Below, piece after piece: positions 44,962 through 51,570 of a DNA stretch of 51,570 bases. The translations under genes were made by a program, and so were the position numbers. Within the stretch, counting starts at the first letter, position 1; each line of letters opens with the position of its first letter. The stretch is from positions 1-51,570 of the forward strand of contig NZ_JADDIU010000020.1 in NCBI RefSeq assembly GCF_016464375.1, given 5' to 3'. The DNA comes from Bacillus renqingensis. Lineage in GTDB: Bacteria; Bacillota; Bacilli; Bacillales; Cytobacillaceae. The notes under the pieces are model-generated. The model saw nothing but the letters and a program-made list of their open reading frames with translations, had not been told where the DNA came from and ran no database searches.

Positions 44962-45282
44962 ATGGTTAAATCAGCCAAAAGAATAGAATGGGAAGCTCGA
45001 CTCAAGGATTGGAAGGATAGTGGCTTGAGCAAAGCAAAATGGTACAGAGATAATGGGTTCAAGGAACATCAAATGTATTATTGGATTCAGAAAATCGATG
45101 GTTCTGAATTACAGTCCAAGCAAAAGGTTACTAATGCCGATTTTCTTAAAGTCAGCGTAACCGATGAACCTGATGAACTGAAAGGCTCTGTTCTTATTCA
45201 TTTCGATCGGATGTCTGTAGAAGTTCAGCCAGATGCTGACATTGGTTTATTATCTAAGGTACTGAACGTTCTCCAATCGTGA
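44962..45282 (+). CDS. tnpA: IS66 accessory protein TnpA
   Basis: 106 residues with the IS66 TnpA helix-turn-helix (RIEWEARLKDWKDSGLSKAKWYRDNG). It is needed for transposition of IS66 elements, with an unknown exact role. AGGAGG precedes the ATG; the stop overlaps tnpB. Confidence 0.88.
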   Translation: MVKSAKRIEWEARLKDWKDSGLSKAKWYRDNGFKEHQMYYWIQKIDGSELQSKQKVTNADFLKVSVTDEPDELKGSVLIHFDRMSVEVQPDADIGLLSKVLNVLQS

Positions 45283-45638
45283 TGTTACATAATGTATCAT
45301 TTAAACAAGTTTACTTAGCTCGTGGGAGTACCGATCTGCGTAAATCAATTGACGGCCTAGCCGTCATTGTGAAAGAATGCTTTTCTCTGGATCCTTTTTC
45401 CCCTTGTCTCTTTGTTTTTTGCAATCGAAAACGTGATAAATTAAAAATTCTTCAATGGGAACATAATGGCTTTTGGCTTCATTATCGCCGATTGGAACAA
45501 GGTAAGTTTCAATGGCCATCTGAACAAGATACAACACCCATGAAAATCACTGAACGCCAACTCCGTTGGCTATTGGATGGGTTGCCTATGCATCAAAATC
45601 AGGCGCACAGAGAAGTGACAGCGCGAACCATTCTATGA
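45282..45638 (+). CDS. tnpB: IS66 accessory protein TnpB (Orf2)
   Basis: 118 residues, complete. The TnpB/Orf2 signature VYLARGSTDLRKSIDGLA and KRDKLKILQWEHNGFWLHYRRLE is clear. The ATG shares a base with the tnpA stop, consistent with coupling in this IS family. Confidence 0.9.
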   Translation: MLHNVSFKQVYLARGSTDLRKSIDGLAVIVKECFSLDPFSPCLFVFCNRKRDKLKILQWEHNGFWLHYRRLEQGKFQWPSEQDTTPMKITERQLRWLLDGLPMHQNQAHREVTARTIL

Positions 45639-45713
45639 AAAAATAGGAAAACATGAGAATTCGGCTGGTCATGCCGGATTTCTTTTTGTATACTTTAAGT
45701 ATGGAAAAAAACA

Positions 45714-47258
45714 GTGGAGAAAAACGACGAACATACAATTGAATATTATAAAATTCGTAATGAAGAGCTGGAAGCAAAACTAAAGTGGTATGAGGAACAG
45801 TTCAGATTACTTCAAAAACAAAAATACGGTGCTTCTAGTGAAAAAACGAATGAGGATCAAATGAGTCTTCCGTTATTTAACGAGGCGGAGGATGTAGCGG
45901 ATTCAAAAGTAGAAGAACCCACATTTGATACTATTACATATAAACGTAAAAAGCCTCGAAAAACTCGTGAAGAGTTGATGGAAGACCTGCCGACGGAGAG
46001 AATTGATTATGAAATTTCTCCTGAGGAACAGGTCTGTTCATGTTGCGGTGAAAAAACACATAAGATGAGTGAAGAAGTTAGAAAAGAACTTCAAGTCATT
46101 CCGGCCCAAGTCAAAGTTGTGAAACATGTCCGTCATGTGTATGCTTGTCGACATTGTGAAAAAGAAGGAACAGAAACACCTATCGTCACGGCTAAAATGC
46201 CATCACCTGCATTTCCGAATAGTTATGCATCTCCTTCTATTGTGGCTTACATCATGAATCAAAAATACACCGAGGGCTTGCCTTTGTATCGGCAGGAAAG
46301 CCAACTAAAATATCTTGGCATTCATTTATCACGTCAAACACTAGCCAATTGGATGGTGGAAGGTGCTAACCGATGGTTAGCCAAGATATATAATCGAATG
46401 CGTGAACACCTCTTACAGGAAGAAATTCTACATGCAGATGAAACTACCTTACAGGTACTTCGCGAACCAGGACGATCAGCTGAATCCAAATCATATATGT
46501 GGCTATACCGAAATGGTCGAGACCGTCCACCGAATATCCTGTTTGAATATCAGCGTACACGTGCAAGTAAACATCCGAAAAAATTTCTATCGGATTTTAA
46601 TGGCTATTTGCATGTGGATGGATATGGCGGATATGATAGTATTCCGAATATCACCTTATCGGGTTGTTGGAGTCATGCCCGCAGATATTTTGACGAAGCA
46701 CTAAAAGCTTTGCCAAAAGGTGCAGACCAATCACGTCTCACCGCAACCAAAGGACTGGAATACTGTAACAAATTATTTGCGATTGAACGCGAATGCTTGG
46801 ATAAAACTCCAGAAGAAAGATATGAAATACGGTTAGAGCATAGCCAACCTATTCTGGAGGCTTTTTCAGCATGGCTAAAAGAGCAGACGCCAAAAGTACT
46901 GCCGAAAAGTGCACTTGGCAAGGCGGTTAAATATTGTCGGAAACAGTGGCATAAACTGATCGTATTTTTAGAGGATGGTCGATTGGAGATAGATAATAAT
47001 CGAAGTGAACGTTCCATTAAACCTTTTGTGATCGGCCGTAAAAACTTCTTGTTTAGTAACACACCGAAAGGTGCTGAGTCGAGCGCTGTTATTTATAGTA
47101 TTGTAGAAACGGCTAAGGAGAATGGGCTAAGCCCATTTGAATACTTGAAGTATCTATTTGAACAGTTGCCAAATATTGATACAACAAATAAAGAAGAAAT
47201 ATATCAGCTCTTACCATGGTCACCAACTATTCCATTACATTGTCAAAGTCCAAAATAA
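45714..47258 (+). CDS. tnpC: IS66 transposase TnpC
   Basis: 514 residues. An N-terminal leucine-zipper-like helix and a zinc finger with CSCC and CRHC precede the DDE domain, with Asp242 (HADET), Asp302 (VDGYGGY) and Glu432 (DNNRSERSIKPFVIGRKNF). All are present, so the enzyme may be active. The start is GTG at 45714 with a poor binding site; an ATG at 45701 is out of frame. Confidence 0.92.
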   Translation: MEKNDEHTIEYYKIRNEELEAKLKWYEEQFRLLQKQKYGASSEKTNEDQMSLPLFNEAEDVADSKVEEPTFDTITYKRKKPRKTREELMEDLPTERIDYEISPEEQVCSCCGEKTHKMSEEVRKELQVIPAQVKVVKHVRHVYACRHCEKEGTETPIVTAKMPSPAFPNSYASPSIVAYIMNQKYTEGLPLYRQESQLKYLGIHLSRQTLANWMVEGANRWLAKIYNRMREHLLQEEILHADETTLQVLREPGRSAESKSYMWLYRNGRDRPPNILFEYQRTRASKHPKKFLSDFNGYLHVDGYGGYDSIPNITLSGCWSHARRYFDEALKALPKGADQSRLTATKGLEYCNKLFAIERECLDKTPEERYEIRLEHSQPILEAFSAWLKEQTPKVLPKSALGKAVKYCRKQWHKLIVFLEDGRLEIDNNRSERSIKPFVIGRKNFLFSNTPKGAESSAVIYSIVETAKENGLSPFEYLKYLFEQLPNIDTTNKEEIYQLLPWSPTIPLHCQSPK

Positions 47259-47322
47259 AATCTTAATTAAAGTATAAACTGCCCATACCTCAATTACTAG
47301 GTGTGGGCAGTTTGACGCTTAC

Positions 47323-47450
47323 TTATAGATGGAAAAATACACCAAATGATGAAGCACAACCAACACTGTAAGAGCTCCTCTTAGGTTATCAATAAAATAT
47401 AATCGTTCTTCCTTTTGGGGAGACAAGCTCCCTATATGTCTTAAATTCAT
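47323..47450 (-). pseudogene. N-terminal fragment of an acyltransferase-3 family gene, cut by IS66
   Basis: On the minus strand from the ATG at 47450 the frame reads MNLRHIGSLSPQKEERLYFI and then DNLRGALTVLVVLHHLVYFS. This is the N-terminus of membrane acyltransferase family 3 (the RxxFIDxLRG and VVLHH motifs). It stops at the IS66 right end. No remainder is found at the left end of the element. Confidence 0.8.
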
Positions 47451-47553
47451 AATAATTCTTACGTTCCTCTCTATAAACATTTAAAAATATATTTCAACGG
47501 AGCATCCGCCAAACTGGACGGCTATGTATAAACCGTCCTATTTGCTCTATATT

Positions 47554-47775
47554 TTAATTTTCACTTTTAGTTGATCCGCCTATTTTCCAAGAGGCTAAAC
47601 TTATGACCCCACCAACTACAATAAAAATAATGTCCATAACAACTTCAAATCCCTGAAACGCATCAATATAATTTACCAAAAACCAACTTTTTCCACCATT
47701 AGTCAAATGATTGATTAATCCACCTACTCCCTGTATGACAAAAAGTAGACCAAGTCCACTGATTATTTCTTTCAT
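47554..47775 (-). CDS. Small membrane protein with two helices
   Basis: 73 residues from MKEIISGLGLLFVIQGVGG, with GAGG eight bases upstream; a GTG three codons earlier overlaps that site. Two hydrophobic segments flank a loop (NGGKSWFLVNYIDAFQG). It follows the GAP-family gene and is probably co-transcribed under the TetR operators. Function not recognised. Confidence 0.7.
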   Translation of the reverse strand: MKEIISGLGLLFVIQGVGGLINHLTNGGKSWFLVNYIDAFQGFEVVMDIIFIVVGGVISLASWKIGGSTKSEN

Positions 47776-47799
47776 GATGAACACCTCATTAATAATTTT

Positions 47800-48513
47800 T
47801 TAATTTAATATGCCTCTAAGACCGATATTGAAAAAAACCGCACCTACTACTCCTATCGCTACCAACAGTGAGGAAATCGGAGCTTCATTTAATTTTGATC
47901 TAATTTTATTTAGAAATTGTTGCAGTCTCTCTTTAAACATATTATTAACCCCTAACAAAAGAAGAGAAGGAAGCACCATTACAAGATTGTAGCCAATTAT
48001 AATAAAGATAGAAGAGGAAGGCTCAATTGTTAGGTGATTCATTAACAAAATGGAATAAAAGTAAGGCAAAGCAGTTACAAATTCAATTAGAAAAACAATG
48101 ATACCTAACATGATCATCCCTTTCATCGTTGTTTTTTGGGGTATAAATGAAATTAAACGTTTTTTTGTATTATCATTTGGTTTACAGAAGCTAATTAGAG
48201 CCATAACTGCTCCAAAAAGGAGATAAAACCAATTGATAAAGTCAAATTCAGATAATTTTCCGATTCCTTTCAATAGTGAATCTCCACCAAAGTATAGGAA
48301 TAAGCCCACCAGAAGATAGCCAAACTGCGTAATAAACAAAAAAACAAGCAAGCGAGAAGATAATTGATTAGGCTGTGTCAATAATAAATAAGCTGTTACA
48401 GCAAGTACACCAGGACTTAATATATCAATTAATGCGCAAATAGAAATAATTAGCAAAGCTATCGATGTGTCTATTGATGAAGAAGGCATCAATGCTTCAA
48501 TACTTTCGATCAA
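47800..48513 (-). CDS. GAP-family (Sap-like) integral membrane protein
   Basis: 237 residues with six predicted membrane helices, of the GAP/LysE-superfamily type: helix 1 with ALIDILSPGVLAV, the central basic loop CKPNDNTKKR, then three C-terminal helices. In mycobacteria Sap proteins help move glycolipids across the membrane; in Bacilli the substrate is unknown. The start is TTG at 48513 with AAGGAGGGA. Its promoter TTAACA (48566-48561), 17 bp, TATAAC (48543-48538) contains a TetR operator. Confidence 0.8.
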   Translation of the reverse strand: MIESIEALMPSSSIDTSIALLIISICALIDILSPGVLAVTAYLLLTQPNQLSSRLLVFLFITQFGYLLVGLFLYFGGDSLLKGIGKLSEFDFINWFYLLFGAVMALISFCKPNDNTKKRLISFIPQKTTMKGMIMLGIIVFLIEFVTALPYFYSILLMNHLTIEPSSSIFIIIGYNLVMVLPSLLLLGVNNMFKERLQQFLNKIRSKLNEAPISSLLVAIGVVGAVFFNIGLRGILN

Positions 48514-48550
48514 ATATAGAGTCCCTCCTTTTTATATGTTATAATTTAAA

Positions 48551-48589
48551 TAACACAGTGTGTTAAATCTATAATAACACACTGTGTTA
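48551..48589. promoter_or_regulatory. Two TetR operators in the divergent promoter region
   Basis: TAACACAGTGTGTTA (48551-48565) and TAACACACTGTGTTA (48575-48589) are both perfect 7-1-7 palindromes, 24 bp apart. The first lies between the -35 and -10 of the minus-strand promoter and in the spacer of the plus-strand promoter (TTAAAT 48546, TATAAT 48570). This is a textbook site for repression of both genes by the TetR encoded next to it. Confidence 0.85.
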
Positions 48590-48609
48590 AGAAAGGGAAG
48601 TGATTTTTT

Positions 48610-49215
48610 ATGCCAAGGATTGTTAATCATGAAAAAAAGAGGAAGTCAATTGCTGAGGCCGCTTGGAGTATTATTAAGAAAGAGGGAATCGAAAAAGCAT
48701 CTATAAGAAGAGTTGCTATTGAAGCAGGCATGTCTGCTGGAGCGTTAAGACATTATTTTTCAACTAAGGATGAAATGTTATTATTTATCATGGATTATTA
48801 TCTGGAAGAAGGGAAAAAACGTTCTCAAAGTAAAAGTTGGTCAGACAATCCATTGCAGGCGGTTGCGGAAGTTTTATTAGAGCTCATACCAATTGATGAA
48901 GAAAAGAAAATCGAAACGAGTGTTTGGTGGATCCTTGCACTTCAGTCACTTACAAGTGATACTTTAAAAGAAAAAAAAGATGAAATGACTAACGGTATGT
49001 ATGAATTAGCAAGTTCAATGATCGAGATATTAGTTCTACAAGGGATTTTATCTGATTCAACTAATGTAAAATTAGAAAAGAGTAGGCTAGCGGTATTAAT
49101 TGATGGATTGTCCATTCATGCTCTGTTAAGACCTGATGTCTACTCTCCAGATAAGGTGAAGGAAGTAATCCGTTATCATTTAGAAACACTCTGCAATGAA
49201 AGTCAATTGAGTTAG
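48610..49215 (+). CDS. TetR-family transcriptional regulator
   Basis: 201 residues. The N-terminal helix-turn-helix (about 10-55) is complete: IAEAAWSIIKKEGIEKASIRRVAIEAGMSAGALRHYFSTKDEML. The C-terminal ligand-binding and dimer part is of the BetI/AcrR type. It very likely represses itself and the GAP-family operon through the two palindromes directly upstream. Ligand unknown. AAGGGAAGTG precedes the ATG. Confidence 0.9.
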   Translation: MPRIVNHEKKRKSIAEAAWSIIKKEGIEKASIRRVAIEAGMSAGALRHYFSTKDEMLLFIMDYYLEEGKKRSQSKSWSDNPLQAVAEVLLELIPIDEEKKIETSVWWILALQSLTSDTLKEKKDEMTNGMYELASSMIEILVLQGILSDSTNVKLEKSRLAVLIDGLSIHALLRPDVYSPDKVKEVIRYHLETLCNESQLS

Positions 49216-49385
49216 TTGATCATGTATCAATTTTATTCAACGGGTTAGTAGATTTAGTTTTTAGAAGTTTTTCACTTAAAAAGTGCTTAATAATATTTTA
49301 TATTGTTTAAGCAATTTTATAGGTTTGAAATAAGAGTATTCTTTACCGTTTGGAGACAAGTAAACATCTATACAAAATGTAATTA

Positions 49386-49418
49386 AAAGGCGATTAACTA
49401 TTTGGGTCAATCGCCTTT
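49386..49418 (+). terminator. Stem-loop after the TetR gene
   Basis: AAAGGCGATT (49386-49395) pairs perfectly with AATCGCCTTT (49409-49418) around a 13-base loop. The tails are only modestly U-rich on either strand. Confidence 0.6.
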
Positions 49419-49469
49419 GTGAATATTTCTTTATAATTTTAAAATCATATTAAATTATAAAGTCTTGTT

Positions 49470-49760
49470 CTCTACTTTACTTCAAGCTCCTAACCAGTGC
49501 ATCCATACTACCCCAAGTTAGCGTAATGCCTTTCAGCAATCCCATGTCCAAAAAGCTTGAAGAGAATCTGCTGAAACAAATACAGAATGACTGCCCAAAC
49601 CAATGAATGCCATCGGGTAGTATTCTCGCTTTTAGATGATAAGTAGTCCCTAAAGACTTCTGACGGTATTCTTATCAAAACCACATTCAGGACAACGTTA
49701 TGGTTGGTTGATTGCTTCCACTTACGATTTTCCCTAACTGGAACAGATCCCTTATCTGTG
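49470..49760 (-). pseudogene. Degraded coding remnants, unrecognised
   Basis: The minus strand gives fragments in different frames: RCPECGFDKNTVRSL followed by a stop, and a frame ending TLTWGSMDALVRSLK followed by a stop. The first resembles the start of DinB-like proteins that open with CPECGFD, but this rests on a few residues. No intact gene is present in 49216-49771. Confidence 0.3.
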
Positions 49761-49771
49761 TTTTCGCGATA

Positions 49772-50524
49772 TTACCATTCTAGTAAGCTCAAAAAATGAC
49801 TGATGTGGTCGGAAACCTCCTTAGGATGGGTCAAAGTGATGATGTGATTAGCACCAGGTATACGCACAAAGTTAATATTGGGAATTTCCTTATATAATTG
49901 TGCGATTTTAAAGAGATCTTCTGAGTCCTTCTCTCCTATGATAAAAAGTGTCTTTGTTTTAATTTCTCCCAATCTTTCCATCGCTGAATTGGAGGAAGCA
50001 GTTTTGAATGTTTTCCAATCAAAAGTCTTTTGAATATTATGTATCATCATTTCACGTAATAAATCGTATACTTTTCCGAAAGAAACGCTCCAGGAAGGCT
50101 CGTTTAATGTTATATTAATCATTTTCTCGACATCTGGTGCAGCTTTAGAAACTCGGCTCTCTAATTCCGCATGCTCGGAAGAAAATTTAAACCCCGACAG
50201 TCCTGGAGCGACCAATACCAGTTGAGACACTCTTTTTGGATAGGTCAGAGTAAAATCAGTTGCAATTTGTCCCCCCAGGGAATGTCCAACGAGGGCACCT
50301 TTCTTAATTTTAAGATGATCCAAGAGTTTTCTAAGATCCTCAACATAATCAATGGGTTCATTAGGAACGGGTGACTTCCCTGCACCCCGGACATCAAGAG
50401 TGATTACTTTGAACGACTTTGAAAGATGTGGGGTGATGAATTCCCAGTCACGTGAATCCATAGCTCCACTATGAAGTAGTATAACCGGCTTTCCACTTCC
50501 TTTAATTTCGTAATGAAGATCCAT
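49772..50524 (-). CDS. Alpha/beta hydrolase
   Basis: 250 residues. The nucleophile is Ser82 in GHSLGG, the oxyanion region is LHSGAMDSRDW, and the acid and base are probably Asp200 (GEKDSED) and His227 (GANHI). A full single-domain hydrolase, related to esterases and dehalogenases; the substrate is unknown. AAAGGAG precedes the ATG. No signal peptide. A decayed TetR gene is divergent, with operator-like sites about 260 bases upstream. Confidence 0.88.
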   Translation of the reverse strand: MDLHYEIKGSGKPVILLHSGAMDSRDWEFITPHLSKSFKVITLDVRGAGKSPVPNEPIDYVEDLRKLLDHLKIKKGALVGHSLGGQIATDFTLTYPKRVSQLVLVAPGLSGFKFSSEHAELESRVSKAAPDVEKMINITLNEPSWSVSFGKVYDLLREMMIHNIQKTFDWKTFKTASSNSAMERLGEIKTKTLFIIGEKDSEDLFKIAQLYKEIPNINFVRIPGANHIITLTHPKEVSDHISHFLSLLEW

Positions 50525-50781
50525 CTATTTCAATCTCCTTTCCATGAAAAAAGTAGGCACTGCCCATGACTATCTTCGTTTCATTCTATGATTCCTTCCC
50601 TTATCCCCCAAACTGTTAATAAACCATTTATTAAACTTATTCGATTATAAAAAAAGTTTAATGTACCTTACAAATGATTTAATTTCTCAAAAAGGTCCTA
50701 TTTCACCACTTTGATAATGTCCATCCGCTTTAATGTTCCTATAAGTGATTTCAAGAACCTAAACATCCCCCCTTATTTATT
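50525..50781. other. Spacer between hydrolase and second TetR gene
   Basis: No gene was found. The stretch is AT-rich and holds the likely promoter of the hydrolase; no motif other than the operator-like sites at 50782-50820 was recognised. Confidence 0.5.
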
Positions 50782-50820
50782 TCACACACTGCGATAAAAT
50801 TATAATAGCACAGTGTATTA
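50782..50820. promoter_or_regulatory. Two degenerate TetR operator copies
   Basis: TCACACACTGCGATA (50782-50796) and TAGCACAGTGTATTA (50806-50820) match the intact operators at 12 and 13 of 15 positions, and have the same 24-bp spacing. They lie just before the frameshifted TetR gene. Confidence 0.65.
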
Positions 50821-50842
50821 AATAAAAACAAGAATGATTTGA

Positions 50843-51118
50843 GTGCAGAAAATAGTTGATCATGATCACAAAAGAAAAATGATCGTTGAAACAGCTTGGA
50901 AAATTATTGAAACGGAAGGTATTGAAAAAGCATCTATCCGAAGAATTGCATCTGAAGTCGGAATGTCTACCAGAGCACTTAGGCATTATTTCTCAAACAA
51001 GATGAATTACTATTATTTATTATGGAATATTTTCTTGCTCATGAGAAAGAACGGTCGGAGAAATACTGCACGGCGATATCTTCATACATAACAAATAATG
51101 TACTTCATACACTTTTTT
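50843..51118 (+). pseudogene. Frameshifted and truncated TetR-family gene
   Basis: The first frame gives a complete TetR helix-turn-helix closely like that at 48610 (TAWKIIETEGIEKASIRRIA). At about 51000 one base is missing (ACAAGATGAA for ACAAAGATGAA). The other frame then continues DELLLFIMEYFLAHEKERSE until a stop at 51116, so the ligand domain is mostly lost. Confidence 0.82.
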
Positions 51119-51174
51119 ATTAAGGGAAACAATTCTTATACTTACTCTCAATTTTTACTTAAGAAAACAAAAAA

Positions 51175-51199
51175 CCTCCTATCATTTCTGAATAGGAGG
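51175..51199 (-). terminator. Minus-strand intrinsic terminator
   Basis: CCTCCTAT (51175-51182) pairs with ATAGGAGG (51192-51199). On the minus strand the stem is followed by TTTTTTG. No minus-strand gene was seen upstream of it within the window. Confidence 0.55.
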
Positions 51200-51397
51200 C
51201 ACATAATTAATCGCAAAAAGAAAACACTTAAACAATTAATTTACATATACTTTTTGATTATAATAATGTACATTATTAATCCTATTCAGAAAATTGTTGT
51301 CATCATTCGTTGACTTCTGAATAGGAAAGAATACAAAAATATTATTTAATATTTATAGTACATTGATTAAAAAAGTACAGATTTATCCTATTCAGAA
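51186..51397. repeat. Four alternating copies of a 12-bp repeat
   Basis: TTCTGAATAGGA lies at 51186-51197 and 51315-51326, and its reverse complement TCCTATTCAGAA at 51280-51291 and 51386-51397. Orientations alternate. Copies two and three form a perfect 12-bp inverted repeat over 47 bases. A partial copy (AATAGGATT) is near 51435. No gene is recognised in 51119-51570. Confidence 0.7.
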
Positions 51398-51570
51398 AAT
51401 CGTATCGTAACTTATCACGAATGTTTTTCTAGTAAATAGGATTAATAAATCATGTACTTGGTTCACCCTTCCGATATTTATTAATTATATTATATGCATA
51501 AAAATCAGTAAAATTCAAGTGTTACACTATAATACCAGAGTCCACGCTTTAAGTTTCCAATTCCTTTTTT

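Larger units (their letters stand above)
44879..47322 (+). mobile_element. IS66-family insertion sequence
   Basis: Left end GTAAGCGTCAA (44879-44889) and right end TTGACGCTTAC (47312-47322) form the terminal inverted repeats, with further partial match inwards. tnpA, tnpB and tnpC follow in the usual order. The flanking 8 bases differ (AAAGCTTC and TTATAGAT), so there is no target duplication. An acyltransferase fragment abuts the right end. Confidence 0.9.

Noticed and set aside
44871..47330. Target-site duplication of IS66
   Set aside because: The 8 bases on either side differ completely; shifting the ends by a few bases does not produce a match.
34755..51083. A 21-base near match (one difference) between about 34753-34773 and 51062-51082
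   Set aside because: In the second place the bases are ordinary TetR codons. In a 51-kb window, counting both strands, a match of this length is unlikely but not excluded by chance, and nothing around it matches.
32660..51570. Second attachment site duplicating the rpsI 3' end
   Set aside because: I looked for a copy of the last 20 bases of rpsI downstream and found only short partial matches; the far end may be outside the window.

Overview
The window is a chromosomal segment of a Bacillaceae-type Firmicute. The ribosomal and RNA polymerase proteins read almost like those of Bacillus subtilis, nearly every gene has a strong AGGAGG-type ribosome binding site, TTG and GTG starts are common, and YbxB, YbxF and the four-cysteine forms of S14 and adenylate kinase are present. 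The species cannot be named from the sequence alone; a relative of Bacillus or Neobacillus fits.

Positions 1-32716 are the conserved core: ybxB, rpoB and rpoC; the str operon (ybxF, rpsL, rpsG, fusA, tuf) behind its own sigma-A promoter; then the S10, spc and alpha superoperon from rpsJ to rplQ, ending in ecfA1-ecfA2-ecfT-truA and rplM-rpsI. All genes read on the + strand. The core has several departures: two substitutions in the otherwise conserved rifamycin-pocket motif of RpoB, mutually exclusive hairpins between ybxF and rpsL, a duplicated translation start in front of adk, a decayed map gene (and no KOW-protein gene) between adk and infA, and a multi-hairpin spacer ending in a strong terminator before ecfA1.

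From 32717 the base composition turns AT-rich and the gene content is accessory. It begins with a Tn916-type int/xis/orf8-like/orf7-like module in the canonical gene order, next to rpsI. No conjugation genes or cargo of such an element are seen. Next comes a patchwork (35.7-44.9 kb) of two related loci. The left copy is decayed: operator, frameshifted PH-domain gene, CPBP scrap, aminoglycoside-phosphotransferase-like gene and regulator remnant. The right copy is largely intact: winged-helix regulator, divergent small membrane protein, two ABC transporters, decayed acetyltransferase and CPBP protease-like protein. The same 16-bp palindrome stands in front of both, which suggests one local regulon for envelope or efflux functions.

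An IS66-family element (44879-47322) has removed most of an acyltransferase gene. Beyond it lies a TetR regulator divergent from a GAP-family membrane protein and a small membrane protein, with two perfect 15-bp operators between them. Then follow a stretch of degraded sequence, an alpha/beta hydrolase, and a frameshifted second TetR gene whose two degenerate operators keep the same 24-bp phasing. The last 400 bases hold four alternately oriented copies of a 12-bp repeat and no recognisable gene.
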